DNA of 64,000 nucleotides from JBGPLJ01 sp963826145 (GTDB lineage: Bacteria > Pseudomonadota > Gammaproteobacteria > Steroidobacterales > Steroidobacteraceae), in assembly GCA_963826145.1 (NCBI GenBank), contig CAWGVW010000002.1:1550001-1614000 (forward strand), in the 5' to 3' direction. The first letter of the stretch is position 1; the number at the start of each line of letters is the position of its first letter. The notes beneath the pieces were generated by a model, which did not search any database, had not been told where the DNA came from, and saw only the letters and a list, made by a program, of their open reading frames with translations. Below are positions 1 through 11,477 of this stretch, one piece after another. Position numbers and translations under genes: made by a program.

Positions 1-280
1 TACGCGATGTTTGAGCGCAAGACACCGCAGACCTACGAAGCCCAGATCCGTGCACTCCTCGCGCGACCCGATGCGCGGCCGCTGCTGCCGCAGATTTCCT
101 GCCCGACTCTCGTGCTCTGCGGGCGCGATGACCTTTGGGCGACGCCACCACAGCATCAGGAAATGGCCGCGACAATTCCGCAGAGCCGGCTGGTCGTCGT
201 TGCCGGAGTGCGGACATATGTCAACGCTCGAACAGCCTGCGGCCGTGATCGCCGCCATGCGCGCGTGGCTCGGGCCATGA
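1..280 (+). CDS. alpha/beta hydrolase, C-terminal part (5' end outside window, one frameshift)
   Basis: Only the C-terminal part of an alpha/beta-hydrolase-fold protein is present; the gene enters from the left edge. The reading frame of base 7 gives PTLVLCGRDDLWATPP, the usual strand with the acidic member of the catalytic triad, then VVVAG. The frame then changes and continues as CGHMSTLEQP, holding the triad histidine, to the stop at 278-280. The frame is restored if one base of the pair at 209/210 is dropped, because the glycine codon there carries both A and G as third base. The substrate cannot be inferred. This is more likely a consensus problem than a dead gene, since both catalytic regions are intact. 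Confidence 0.75.
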   Translation, partial: TRCLSARHRRPTKPRSVHSSRDPMRGRCCRRFPARLSCSAGAMTFGRRHHSIRKWPRQFRRAGWSSLPECGHMSTLEQPAAVIAAMRAWLGP

Positions 281-295
281 GCGTGCAAACCCGCA

Positions 296-2368
296 GTGTA
301 TCCAGCAAATCCGGGCATGAGCTGGATCTCATGCAGCTGCAGCCAGCCATCCGGCTTGGCGCTGCTCGCCGCATTCTTCATCACCCACTTCCTGCTCGTG
401 ACCATGGGCTACGGGCTCAAGGAAAACCTGCGCTCGCTGACGATCATCTGGCCGGCCGCAGGTCTCCTGCTAGCGGTGCTCTTCGTGCTGCCGGTGCGCC
501 AATGGATCTGGGTCATTCCGTTGCAGATCGTCGCCGAAATCCTGGTCGGCTCGCTCAACATCCGGGCGCAGCCCCTCGCCTGGACCGCGTTCTTTCCGCT
601 GGCCAATCTGATTGACGGCGCGACAGGTGCGCTAGTCGCCAAGAAGCTGATGGTGGAAGCGTCTGTGCCCCGAATCCGCCAGGTGCTGGGATTCATCGGG
701 TCGGCGGCGATCGGAGCGGCCGTCGGAGCGCTCTTCGGTGCTTTCGGCGCCATCCATGTGCTGCCGGACGCGAGCTACCTCAATCAGTGGCAGCTCTGGT
801 GGAGCGGAAACTGGCTGGGGTCGCTCGCAGTCGCGCCTGTGGTGTTCACCTGGGCGGTACGCCGGCGAATGCCGCCGAGTGCGGTGCTGCCGGCGAACCT
901 GCTGGAATGCGCGGTACTCGCAGCACTGATCTGGGCGGCAACGGGCTGGATCTTCATGGCGCCTCCCGGCGGCGCGACGTCGCTCCTGCAACTGCCGTTC
1001 GTCGTGCTGGCGCTGCTCGTGGTTGCGAGCTTCCGGCTGCCACCGCGCTGGGCGGTGCTGATCTGCGCGGTCGCCATTCTCATCGCCGCGGAGGCCGCGA
1101 GCGCGGGGCGAGGTCCATTCGCAGCGGATCCCAATGCCTTCGGGCGGGTCCTCGCCCTGCAGACTTTCCTCGCGATTCTTGCGGTGCTCACGTTCATGCT
1201 GGCAACCGTGCTTGCGGAGAAGCATCGGGTCTTCAATGCGCTGCTCCTGAGCGATGAGCGCTACCGGAATTTTGTCGCGCGCAGCAGCGAGGCCGTCTGG
1301 CGGGTCGAGCTCGACGAGCCGATGTCGACCGACCTGCCGTTCGCAGAGCAGTTGCAGTGGCTGCGAGAGAATGCCTTCATCGCGGAGTGCAATCGTGAAT
1401 TTCGGGGCCTTTATGCCCGGCAGGGCGTGGCCGGCGGCGAGCTCGGGCGGCTGCGCGGCGATGTGCCCTGGTCGGCGATTTACCTCGAGCATCTCGAGGA
1501 GGCCGCGCGCCGTGACTACTCGGTGGACGCATTGCGTTTCACGCTCCGCTCCGGCAACGAGCGCGAACACTGGCTCGCTTCGTTCAGCGGTGCGGTCGAA
1601 AACGGCAAGCTCGTACGCATCTGGGGCGTCGCCCGCAACATCACGGAACTGGTGCAGCTGACTGAGCGCCTGCGCAAGGAGCAGGAACGCCTGCAGGCCT
1701 ATGCGCGCCAGCTCACCGGCGCCGAAGAGCGCGCCCGCCGCGCGACCGCCGTGGATCTGCACGATGGCATCGGCCAGATGCTGACAGGCCTCGGCATGTC
1801 GCTCGAGGCGGCCACGTCCCAGTCGCCGCCCGGTGTACGCGCACTCCTCGAGGAGATGCGCGCCACGATCCGCAACGTCCAGGAGACGACGCGGCGGGTA
1901 ATCGCGGACCTGAGCCCGCCAGGGCTCTACGAACTCGGACTCGGGCCCGCGCTGCAATGGTTGTCACTCTACATGCGGGGCAAGGACGGCTTGCAGGTCG
2001 AGCTCGAGGTCGAGGTCGACGAAGGGTTGCTCGATCTGGAGCTACGCGTGCTCGTCTTCAAGATCGTGCGCGAACTGCTGCGCAATGTCGTGAAGCATGC
2101 GCGGGTGAATTCCGCGCGCGTTTCGGTCTCTACCGACGGCGACCAGCTCCACGTCGAAGTGCGCGATCAGGGCGTCGGTTTCGAATGGCAGCTCGACCTC
2201 TTTGGCGAATCGACCTTCGGCTTCGGGCTCTGGAGCATCGCGGACCGCGTCCGCGTGGCGCAAGGCGAATTCAGCGTCGACACAGCGCCGGGCAAGGGCT
2301 GCAACGTCCGCCTGGTGTTCCCGCTATCGATCGCAAACCGGGGCCGGGAAAGCGCGCGCGCCGGCTGA
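296..2368 (+). CDS. MASE1-domain sensor histidine kinase (NarX/DesK-type)
   Basis: Membrane sensor kinase of 690 residues starting at GTG 296 (an in-frame ATG at 317 is an alternative). Residues about 15-310 are very hydrophobic with repeated membrane segments and resemble the MASE1 sensory module. A PAS-like region follows (about 315-450), ending in VRIWGVARNITEL. The dimerisation/phosphoacceptor region is of the HisKA_3 type with VDLHDGIGQ, putting the phospho-histidine near residue 489. The C-terminal ATPase shows NVVKHA, DQGVGFE and GFGLWSIADR. Such kinases normally pair with a LuxR/NarL-type response regulator, but none is encoded beside it here. The signal is unknown; MASE1 ligands are poorly defined as a family. 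Confidence 0.9.
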   Translation: MYPANPGMSWISCSCSQPSGLALLAAFFITHFLLVTMGYGLKENLRSLTIIWPAAGLLLAVLFVLPVRQWIWVIPLQIVAEILVGSLNIRAQPLAWTAFFPLANLIDGATGALVAKKLMVEASVPRIRQVLGFIGSAAIGAAVGALFGAFGAIHVLPDASYLNQWQLWWSGNWLGSLAVAPVVFTWAVRRRMPPSAVLPANLLECAVLAALIWAATGWIFMAPPGGATSLLQLPFVVLALLVVASFRLPPRWAVLICAVAILIAAEAASAGRGPFAADPNAFGRVLALQTFLAILAVLTFMLATVLAEKHRVFNALLLSDERYRNFVARSSEAVWRVELDEPMSTDLPFAEQLQWLRENAFIAECNREFRGLYARQGVAGGELGRLRGDVPWSAIYLEHLEEAARRDYSVDALRFTLRSGNEREHWLASFSGAVENGKLVRIWGVARNITELVQLTERLRKEQERLQAYARQLTGAEERARRATAVDLHDGIGQMLTGLGMSLEAATSQSPPGVRALLEEMRATIRNVQETTRRVIADLSPPGLYELGLGPALQWLSLYMRGKDGLQVELEVEVDEGLLDLELRVLVFKIVRELLRNVVKHARVNSARVSVSTDGDQLHVEVRDQGVGFEWQLDLFGESTFGFGLWSIADRVRVAQGEFSVDTAPGKGCNVRLVFPLSIANRGRESARAG

Positions 2369-2458
2369 CCTTCCCTGCATCGTAGGCTGAACCCGACACA
2401 CGCGGCCGCAGTCCGATGGCTTGCGCCGCCGAATTGAAGCTTCTATGTTGCTATCCCC

Positions 2459-3262
2459 ATGACCACCAAAGAAAAGCTGCTCTGGGTCGCCATTGTCATC
2501 GTCCTCGGGGGGCTCGGCTACGCGGGCTATCAATACCTTAAGGACTCGAAGGCGGAAACTGCGCCGCAGGTTGAGTCGCAGACACCACCGCCGCAGCCGC
2601 CGGTCGAACCGCGTATTCAGAATCCCGTGCCGGGCGAAGGTGAGGGCGAGGCGGGCAAACCGCTGCCTGCGCTTGGCGCGAGCGACAGCGAGTTTGCCGA
2701 TGCGCTGACGCAAGTCGCCGGTCAGGGCCCGGTGGCGGCGTTTCTCGTGCGCGACAACATCATTCGCAATGTGGTCGTCACCGTCGATAACCTGCCACGC
2801 GCGAAAGTCGCGGTGGAAAGGCGGCCGGTGCAACCGACGCGAGGGGAAACGCTGACCGAGGGCGACGCTGACACTGGCGAGGTAGCGACGCTCAGCGTGC
2901 GGAATTACGCGCGCTACGCACCTTTCGTCAAAGCGGCCGAGGCCGCGGACACGAAAGAGCTCGTGGCGCTCTACTTCCACTGGTATCCGCTTTTCCAGAA
3001 GGCCTACGAAGATCTCGGTTACCCCGACAAGTATTTCAACGACCGCCTGGTCGCGACCCTCGATGACATGCTGAAGGCGCCGGAGGTCGAGGGGCCGGTG
3101 CGTCTTGTGCGCCCGCGGGTGTTTTTCGAGTTCGCGGATCCGACGCTCGAGGCGCGCTCTGCGGGTCAGAAGCTTCTGATCCGGATGGGCCCGGACAACG
3201 CGGCACGGCTGAAGGCCAAATTGCGCGAGCTCAGGGCCGCTGTCGCTGCCCGCAAGCCCTGA
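2459..3262 (+). CDS. DUF3014 family membrane-anchored protein
   Basis: A 267-residue protein with one N-terminal membrane anchor (residues about 7-26, LLWVAIVIVLGGLGYAGYQY), a Pro/Glu-rich linker (about 35-75) and a soluble domain. The domain has the look of the DUF3014 family: a FLVRDNIIRNVVVTVDNLPR stretch followed by a YARYAPFVKA and YPLFQKAYEDLGYP region. Family members are proteobacterial periplasmic proteins of unknown function. It follows the histidine kinase by 90 bases and may have its own promoter (TTGCGC near 2421, TATGTT near 2444, weak). No catalytic motif is recognisable. Confidence 0.8.
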   Translation: MTTKEKLLWVAIVIVLGGLGYAGYQYLKDSKAETAPQVESQTPPPQPPVEPRIQNPVPGEGEGEAGKPLPALGASDSEFADALTQVAGQGPVAAFLVRDNIIRNVVVTVDNLPRAKVAVERRPVQPTRGETLTEGDADTGEVATLSVRNYARYAPFVKAAEAADTKELVALYFHWYPLFQKAYEDLGYPDKYFNDRLVATLDDMLKAPEVEGPVRLVRPRVFFEFADPTLEARSAGQKLLIRMGPDNAARLKAKLRELRAAVAARKP

Positions 3263-3266
3263 CGTG

Positions 3267-3656
3267 TCAGCTCGCGCCGGTGAGGTCGAGCCAGCCCAGG
3301 GCGTCGTCAAAGTCCGTCGTGACCTTCACGGGTACGCCGCGGTTGGCCGCGACCGTTGCGCCAAACCGTTGCGGATCGATGAGGGGTTCATTGCCGACGA
3401 CCGCGATGCGCACGACGCGGTCACCGCGCGCTTCATGGTAGTGGCGTGCAATGCTTTCGCCGAGGTCGAAGCGCTGCATCGTGCGTGGATTGCCAACGAG
3501 CCGCCGGCAGTCGACCAGTAATTTGCTGTGGCCGTTCTGAAGGGCGGAATCGATGGCGGCTTGCAGCACTTCCTTGGCTTCCGTGGCTTCGTAGTCGCCT
3601 GCCACGTCGACCCGGGTGTGGTCTTGCTCCGCCCGGGTTGAGTACCGGATTTTCAT
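3267..3656 (-). CDS. small STAS/SpoIIAA-like conserved protein
   Basis: A 129-residue soluble protein running convergent to the DUF3014 gene, with stops only a few bases apart. The pattern of alternating strands and helices (VDVAGDYEATEAKEVLQAAI, SKLLVDCRRL, VRIAVVGNEPLIDP, FDDALGWL) resembles STAS/SpoIIAA-like proteins that sense or scaffold in the cytoplasm, but no diagnostic phosphorylatable serine motif is clear. It has no signal peptide and no operon partner. The start ATG at 3656 gives the usual length for such stand-alone domains. Treat the fold assignment as inference. Confidence 0.6.
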   Translation of the reverse strand: MKIRYSTRAEQDHTRVDVAGDYEATEAKEVLQAAIDSALQNGHSKLLVDCRRLVGNPRTMQRFDLGESIARHYHEARGDRVVRIAVVGNEPLIDPQRFGATVAANRGVPVKVTTDFDDALGWLDLTGAS

Positions 3657-3762
3657 CTCGCGCGGATTCGCCCGATCGTCGTAAGCTTCCTGCGGCCAGT
3701 CTGAGCCTGCCTTGGAGCGTATTCAATGAGTGCTAAAGTATCCGAGTACCGGGCAATCCGGC

Positions 3763-4821
3763 ATGAGCCACGCGCGTCGCCAGTTCCTCGGTCAGGCGGC
3801 GGCCGCAGTGGCAGTCGGAGCCGGCGGGGGCCTTTTGTCTGCAGCATCGGCGACCGCTTCGCCGGCCAAGGCGCCACCGCATCAGACACCGCTCGCGGAC
3901 GTGAAGGAGAAGGTCGCGTTCGTCACGGGCGGGTCGAGCGGCATAGGCCTCGGTCTTGTTCGGGTGTTCGTCGCTGCGGGCATGAAGGTCGTCTTCACCT
4001 ACCTCAACGCCGACCACCGGAATGAAACGCTGGCTTACTTCAAGGACAACCCGGAGCGCCTGCACGCGATCAGGCTCGACGTCACCGATCGCGATGCCAT
4101 GGCGCGCGCGGCGGATGAGGCCGAACAGGTTTTCGGAAATGTTCATCTGCTGTGCAACAACGCGGGCATCGGTTTGCGCGCACCGGCCTCGTCTGCAACC
4201 TACAAGGACTGGGACTGGGGCCTGGGCGTGAATCTCGGCGGCGTCGTCAATGGCATCGCAACGTTCGTGCCTCGCATCCGCGCGCACGGCAAAGGCGGCC
4301 ACGTGCTCACGACCGCATCCTCCGCCAGCCTCAATGCCGGGGGGAAGGTCGGTGTCTACGTCACGTCGAAATTCGCCGTCATGGGGCTGATGGAGTCGCT
4401 GCGCGAGGAGCTCGAGGGCGAGAACATCGGTGTGTCGGTCTTCTGTCCCGGCCTCGTGCGTTCCAACATCGTGCAATCCGAACGTAACCGGCCGCCCGAG
4501 CTCGCCAACGAGAACGCGAAGCCGCTGCCGCCCCCGTCGCCCGCCGACCAGGCCGGCTTTCAGCGCTTCATGGACCTCGCCATGGATCCTCTCGAGGCGG
4601 GCGCGCTCGTGCTGAAGGGCATCCGCGGCAACGACCTCTACATCTTCACGCACCAGGAATTCGAAGGCGTCGTGCGCGAGCGCTCCGAGGCGATGCTCGC
4701 GTCATTTCCCGTCGAGCCCGCCCCGCGCGCCCGCGCGGAGATCGTGAAGACCTATACGCCGGATATTTACCGGCTGGAACGCGACCGCAAGCTCGCGGAG
4801 CGGAAAAAGAAGAAGCCCTGA
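3763..4821 (+). CDS. Tat-signal short-chain dehydrogenase/reductase
   Basis: Classical SDR of about 352 residues preceded by an apparent twin-arginine signal (RRQFLGQAAAA, then an Ala/Gly-rich stretch ending ASATAS, residues about 5-38). The Rossmann motif is TGGSSGIGLG, the structural motif is CNNAG, and the active site shows TASSAS with YVTSK. The start was set at ATG 3763, which places the RR pair near the N-terminus; GTG 3730 is an in-frame alternative. The protein is closely related to the cytoplasmic SDR at 37764-38660 (shared DWDW, GVVNG, FVP..RAHG/KAHG segments). Export of a pyridine-nucleotide-dependent enzyme is unusual, so either cofactor is loaded before Tat export or the signal is not functional. 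Confidence 0.85.
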   Translation: MSHARRQFLGQAAAAVAVGAGGGLLSAASATASPAKAPPHQTPLADVKEKVAFVTGGSSGIGLGLVRVFVAAGMKVVFTYLNADHRNETLAYFKDNPERLHAIRLDVTDRDAMARAADEAEQVFGNVHLLCNNAGIGLRAPASSATYKDWDWGLGVNLGGVVNGIATFVPRIRAHGKGGHVLTTASSASLNAGGKVGVYVTSKFAVMGLMESLREELEGENIGVSVFCPGLVRSNIVQSERNRPPELANENAKPLPPPSPADQAGFQRFMDLAMDPLEAGALVLKGIRGNDLYIFTHQEFEGVVRERSEAMLASFPVEPAPRARAEIVKTYTPDIYRLERDRKLAERKKKKP

Positions 4822-4831
4822 AGCGCCGCCG

Positions 4832-5230
4832 CTATTTCACGACCTCGCCGTTCAGTATCACCGGCTTCATGTTCGTGAAGTTCGGCACGTCGTCGATCAG
4901 CTCCTTCGCGTGTTTCGCGGTGGCGTCGTCGAACGCCTTGTCCGATCCGACCCAGATATTGATGACCGCGAGATAGGGGGCCGGCGATGCGTCCGGGGTC
5001 GAAACCGTGCGCCGGATTTCCATTTTGGCGACGCCCTTGCCATAGAGCCGCATGATCAGCGGGATGTGATGCGACTGGTAGTAGGCAAAGTCGAACTTCG
5101 CGTCGGGACCGCTCGGATACAGGACCGTGATGCAGCGCTTGGACGTTGCGCTGGACGCAAGGCCAAGCGTCGCAGCCAGCGCGAGTGCCAGCAGCACGAC
5201 GAGGGACCGGAAGTAGCTGGAACGATTCAT
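4832..5230 (-). CDS. EthD-domain protein with signal peptide
   Basis: A 132-residue protein with a hydrophobic signal sequence (residues about 9-28) followed by an EthD-like ferredoxin-fold domain: CITVLYPSGPDAKFDFAYYQ, then SHHIPLIMRLYG and a YLAVINIWV strand. EthD proteins occur with monooxygenase or ring-degradation genes, but their exact role is uncertain. The start at 5230 is supported by AGGAG eight bases upstream on the minus strand. It lies divergent from the TonB receptor at 5431 and convergent with the Tat SDR, so it is probably a single-gene unit. A secreted EthD protein is less common than a cytoplasmic one. Confidence 0.8.
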   Translation of the reverse strand: MNRSSYFRSLVVLLALALAATLGLASSATSKRCITVLYPSGPDAKFDFAYYQSHHIPLIMRLYGKGVAKMEIRRTVSTPDASPAPYLAVINIWVGSDKAFDDATAKHAKELIDDVPNFTNMKPVILNGEVVK

Positions 5231-5430
5231 GCGAAAGCTCCTGGTGAGATCGGCGATTGCGGCGCCTACGCTACCGTGTTCGGGGATGCCGCAACAGCAT
5301 GACTTGCGACCGCATTTGCATTGGACGCTTATTCCTTTCCGAGTAATCTCGGTCCAAAGTTTGACGAGTCGAACGACTTCAAGGAGACCAGAGTAGCTAT
5401 AGAGCGTTGATAGATATGGGGGACACGGAT

Positions 5431-7758
<2,328 letters not shown>

Positions 7759-7769
7759 GCGGCAGTCGA

Positions 7770-8786
7770 TCAGCGCCGGACGCCGAAGCCCTGCTCCGCG
7801 AGCAGCGCCTCGATCTGGTCGAGCCGCGCATGATTGAAATCGCCGGCGATGGAATGCTTCAGGCTGGCCGCCGCGAGGCCGAAATCGAGCGTCGCCTGCG
7901 GATCGAGACCCTTGAGGTGGCCGTGCAGGACGCCGGCGGCAAAAGCATCGCCGCTGCCGATGCGGTCGACGATCGGCCGTAGTTCGTAGGTCCCTGTGCC
8001 GAGGTGACGCCCCGGCAGACACAACTGCGCCGACAGGGAGTTGTCGTCCGCGCTGCGCTCGGTGCGGACCGTGCCGTACATCGCCTTGACGCGCAGGAAT
8101 CGCGCGAAGACCTGCCGGGCGGCCTGCTGTGCACGCTCTGCCGCCGGCACGGAGTCGAAATTCGTGCCAAGCAATGCTGCGATGTCGCGCTCGGACGCGA
8201 ACAGGATCTCGCTGTGCTCCACCATCTCGCTGAGCACGGCGCGCGCATCCCCCTTCCAGGCGCTCCAGAGTTTCGCGCGGTGATTGCAGTCGAACGAGGT
8301 CGAAACGCCAAGCCGCACGGCCGCGCGCATTGCTGCGACCGCGGCTTGCGCCGCCGCGGCGCCGACCGCCGGCGTCACGCCTGAGATGTGCAGCCAGGTT
8401 ACGCCGGCAAGTTCACGGTCCCAGTCGAAGCGCTCGGCCAGCGCGTTGGCAAAAGCCGACTGTGCCCGATCGTAGTGAATTTCAGATGCGCGCTGCAGGG
8501 CGCCTGTTTCGAGGAAGTAAAGTCCCATGCGGCCAGGGCCGCGCTGAACACGATCGGTGGCGACACCGTTGCGGCGTAGCTCCGCGAGCGCGGCATCGCC
8601 GAGCGGCGAATCCGGGAGGACCGTCAGGACCGAGGCCCGGTGTCCCCAGCGCGCGAGTCCAACCGCAACATTGGCTTCGGCGCCGGCAACGCAGACATCG
8701 AACCGCGGCGACTGGAGCAGAAGTTCCTTCCCGGGGGTGGAGAGGCGCAGCAGGATCTCGCCGAAGCACAAAACATGCTGGTTCAT
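7770..8786 (-). CDS. PfkB-family carbohydrate kinase (2-keto-3-deoxygluconate kinase-like)
   Basis: A 338-residue ribokinase/PfkB-fold sugar kinase. The N-terminus reads VLCFGEILLRLS with the substrate-side motif AGAEANVAVGLARWG. The C-terminal signature is IVDRIGSGDAFAAGVLHG, in which the aspartate of GSGDAF is the catalytic base. The FGEILLRLS and GAEANVA pattern fits 2-keto-3-deoxygluconate kinases better than ribokinases or fructokinases, though substrate calls within this family are unreliable. It converges on the TonB receptor (12 bases between stops) and stands alone; no other sugar-acid pathway gene is adjacent. Confidence 0.82.
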   Translation of the reverse strand: MNQHVLCFGEILLRLSTPGKELLLQSPRFDVCVAGAEANVAVGLARWGHRASVLTVLPDSPLGDAALAELRRNGVATDRVQRGPGRMGLYFLETGALQRASEIHYDRAQSAFANALAERFDWDRELAGVTWLHISGVTPAVGAAAAQAAVAAMRAAVRLGVSTSFDCNHRAKLWSAWKGDARAVLSEMVEHSEILFASERDIAALLGTNFDSVPAAERAQQAARQVFARFLRVKAMYGTVRTERSADDNSLSAQLCLPGRHLGTGTYELRPIVDRIGSGDAFAAGVLHGHLKGLDPQATLDFGLAAASLKHSIAGDFNHARLDQIEALLAEQGFGVRR

Positions 8787-8941
8787 GGCTGCCTACCATA
8801 CCTCACCGCGGCGCATCCTCGAAGCCGGGCGATGGCGCCGCCGGGCGCCGACATACCTCTTATCAGGAGGCCGGGGGCGGCAATCGCGAATCTTATGCGT
8901 AGAATGCTGGCCGGATTTCCCGTGGGGACTTCGGGCAGATC

Positions 8942-10144
8942 ATGACGGAAGCTTTCATCTGCGACGCGCTGCGTACACCGATTGGCCGCTACGGCGGTGC
9001 GCTCGCTGCCGTGCGACCGGATGACCTCGCGGCAATTGCGGTTCGCGCGGTCCTCAAGCGCAACGCGGCCCTCGATCCCGCGGCCGTCGACGAGGTCCTC
9101 CTTGGCTGCGCCAATCAGGCGGGCGAGGACAACCGCAACGTCGCCCGCATGGCGGCGCTGCTTGCGGGACTGCCGGTGAGCGTTCCGGGCGCAACGATCA
9201 ATCGCCTCTGCGGGTCGGGGCTCGATGCGGTAGCGATGGCGGCGCGCACGATCAAGACGGGCGAAGCCGATGTCGTCATTGCCGGCGGCGTGGAATCGAT
9301 GTCGCGTGCGCCCTTTGTGATGCCGAAGCCCGAGTCTGCGTTCAGCCGCGACGCGCAGATCTTCGACACGACCATCGGCTGGCGCTTCGTGAATGCCCAG
9401 ATGAAGGCGCTCTACGGCATCGACTCGATGCCGGAGACCGGCGAAAACGTCGCCAGCGAGTTCAAGGTTTCACGCGAGGACCAGGATCGATTCGCGCTCG
9501 GCAGCCAGCAGCGCACCGCCGCCGCGTATCAGCGGGGGTTCTTCCAGGCGGAGCTCATTCCCGTCGAGATTCCGGTCAAGCGCGGCGCGCCCACGATTGT
9601 TTCCCGCGACGAGCATCCGCGTGAGACGACAATCGAGCAGCTCGCGAAACTGCCGACGCCGTTTCGCGCAAACGGCAGCGTGACCGCGGGCAATTCCTCC
9701 GGCGTCAACGATGGCGCTTGCGCACTCATCATTGCGTCCGAGGCTGCAGCGAAGCGCTGGGGGCTCAGCCCGAAAGCACGCGTCGTCGCAGCTGCGACCG
9801 CCGGAGTGGAGCCGCGCATCATGGGCATGGGCCCGGCCCCGGCGACTCGCAAAGTGCTCGAGAAGGCGCGCCTCAAGCTCGACGCCATGACCGTGATTGA
9901 ATTGAACGAGGCGTTTGCGGCGCAGGCGCTCGCCGTGCTGCGGGCTCTCGACCTGGCCGACGACGCGCCGCACGTGAATCCGAACGGTGGAGCCATCGCG
10001 CTTGGCCATCCGCTTGGCATGTCGGGCGCGCGGCTTGCGACCACGGCGACGTACCAGCTGCACGCGGTGAAGGGTCGCTACGCGCTCTGCACGATGTGCA
10101 TCGGCGTGGGGCAGGGTATTGCCATGGTCCTCGAGCGGGTGTGA
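8942..10144 (+). CDS. pcaF: 3-oxoadipyl-CoA thiolase
   Basis: A 400-residue thiolase matching PcaF/PaaJ very closely, from MTEAFICDALRTPIGRYGGA through GCANQAGEDNRNVARMAALL and DTTIGWRFVNAQMK. Catalytic residues sit at the canonical positions: Cys90 (RLCGSG), His356 (GHPLG) and Cys386 (CIGVGQG). The enzyme cleaves 3-oxoadipyl-CoA to succinyl-CoA and acetyl-CoA in the beta-ketoadipate or phenylacetate pathways. No other pca or paa gene is in the window, so it may act on another 3-oxoacyl-CoA here. It heads a same-strand run with the MFS transporter (7 bases downstream) and the CoA ligase, consistent with making or consuming a beta-ketoacyl-CoA. Confidence 0.9.
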   Translation: MTEAFICDALRTPIGRYGGALAAVRPDDLAAIAVRAVLKRNAALDPAAVDEVLLGCANQAGEDNRNVARMAALLAGLPVSVPGATINRLCGSGLDAVAMAARTIKTGEADVVIAGGVESMSRAPFVMPKPESAFSRDAQIFDTTIGWRFVNAQMKALYGIDSMPETGENVASEFKVSREDQDRFALGSQQRTAAAYQRGFFQAELIPVEIPVKRGAPTIVSRDEHPRETTIEQLAKLPTPFRANGSVTAGNSSGVNDGACALIIASEAAAKRWGLSPKARVVAAATAGVEPRIMGMGPAPATRKVLEKARLKLDAMTVIELNEAFAAQALAVLRALDLADDAPHVNPNGGAIALGHPLGMSGARLATTATYQLHAVKGRYALCTMCIGVGQGIAMVLERV

Positions 10145-10150
10145 TCGGCC

Positions 10151-11458
10151 ATGACAAACGGCGCTGATGTTCCGATTCCCGCGGTGCTCGTGCGCACGGG
10201 CTTCTACGGATGGACGTTGCTGGGCGCGCTCTGGCTCGTGATGTGTTTCAACCTGGGATTTCCGGCGTACGGCCAATCCGTCATCAGCGCGGTGATGGGC
10301 AAGACGCTCGGCTTCGATCGCCAGACATTGGGCGTCATCTTTGCGGTCTATATCGCGATGTCCGGCGTGCCGGGTCCACTGGTCGCGATGTCGGTGAACC
10401 GTGTCGGTGCGCGCCGGACGCTGGTGCTCGGCAGCGCCATTCTGGTGACTGGTGCGCTGCTGATGGCTCTGTGGGTAACCGTGCGCTGGCAGGCGATTCT
10501 CTCACTCGGCATTCTGGTGGGCGCAGGCGTGGTGACGGGAGCTGCCATCCCCTCCCAGGCCGTCATCGCGCGGTGGTTCGTCCGGCGCCGCGCGCTCGCG
10601 CTCGCAATCCTTTATTCCGCGGGCGCGCTCGGCGGCGCGATCGCAGCGTGGGTGTTGACGCACGCCATCGAGTGGTACGGCGGCGATTGGCGGGTGGGCT
10701 GGTGGATCATCGCGGCGCTGTCGACGCTCGCGGCCGTCATCGCGATCATCTTCGTGCGCGAATCGCCGGAGGCTCTCGGACAATTCCCTGACGGACAGCC
10801 GCTCGATCCGGCAGCCCCGAAGGCGGCTCGCCGTGCCGGGTTCGTCACAACCGAGGAATGGTCTTTGCGCGAGGCGCTGACCAACCCGGCGTACTGGCTG
10901 ATGGTGTTCTCACTCGTCGGCGGCAGCGGCGGCTACTCGCTGTACCTGTCGCAGGGGATTCCCCACCTGATCGATCTCGGGCATACGCTTGACGTCGCGA
11001 AGAACTCCATCATCGTGATGACGATTTCCGGACTAGGCGCGAAGGCAGTGCTGGCGCTGCTGGGCGATCGCATTGATCCGCGTTACCTCTGGGCGGTTTT
11101 TACTGCGGTCTTCGGGCTCGGCCTGGTGCTCATCGTCAACGCACGCAGCTACGAGATGCTGGTCACCTTCTCGATCTGTATTGGCATCGGCTTCGGCGGG
11201 GGCGTCGTCTGCATGATGACGGTGCTCAGTAATTACTTCGGCATGCGCGTGTTTGCGTCGCTGTCGGGCGGCGCCATTGCAATCAACACGGGCTTCAGCG
11301 TCATTGCGCCCTGGGTCGGCGGCTACCTCTTTGACAAGGGAGCGGGCTACGGCGGAACCTTCTACACCGTCGCGGTCTGGTGCTTCGTCGGTGCGATCGT
11401 GCTGTTCGTGCTCCGGCGTCCCCGCAGAAAGACTGTGGCACCGGGGAATCAGAACTAA
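10151..11458 (+). CDS. MFS transporter (oxalate/formate-antiporter-like)
   Basis: A 435-residue polytopic membrane protein with the spacing of 12 hydrophobic segments and a central cytoplasmic loop (about residues 205-235). The N-terminal half carries the loop NRVGARRTLVLGS typical of MFS. The architecture and residues such as SQAVIARWFVRRRALALAI resemble the oxalate/formate-antiporter-like branch, which carries monocarboxylates. It sits 7 bases after pcaF and 20 bases before the CoA ligase, so it probably imports the acid that these enzymes process. The substrate is inferred only from context. Confidence 0.85.
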   Translation: MTNGADVPIPAVLVRTGFYGWTLLGALWLVMCFNLGFPAYGQSVISAVMGKTLGFDRQTLGVIFAVYIAMSGVPGPLVAMSVNRVGARRTLVLGSAILVTGALLMALWVTVRWQAILSLGILVGAGVVTGAAIPSQAVIARWFVRRRALALAILYSAGALGGAIAAWVLTHAIEWYGGDWRVGWWIIAALSTLAAVIAIIFVRESPEALGQFPDGQPLDPAAPKAARRAGFVTTEEWSLREALTNPAYWLMVFSLVGGSGGYSLYLSQGIPHLIDLGHTLDVAKNSIIVMTISGLGAKAVLALLGDRIDPRYLWAVFTAVFGLGLVLIVNARSYEMLVTFSICIGIGFGGGVVCMMTVLSNYFGMRVFASLSGGAIAINTGFSVIAPWVGGYLFDKGAGYGGTFYTVAVWCFVGAIVLFVLRRPRRKTVAPGNQN

Positions 11459-11477
11459 AAGAGTCGAGAGGTCGGGG

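Noticed and set aside
632..1957. 441-residue open frame antisense to the histidine kinase
   Set aside because: Overlaps conserved kinase motifs on the other strand and has the Arg/Gln/His-rich composition of antisense frames.
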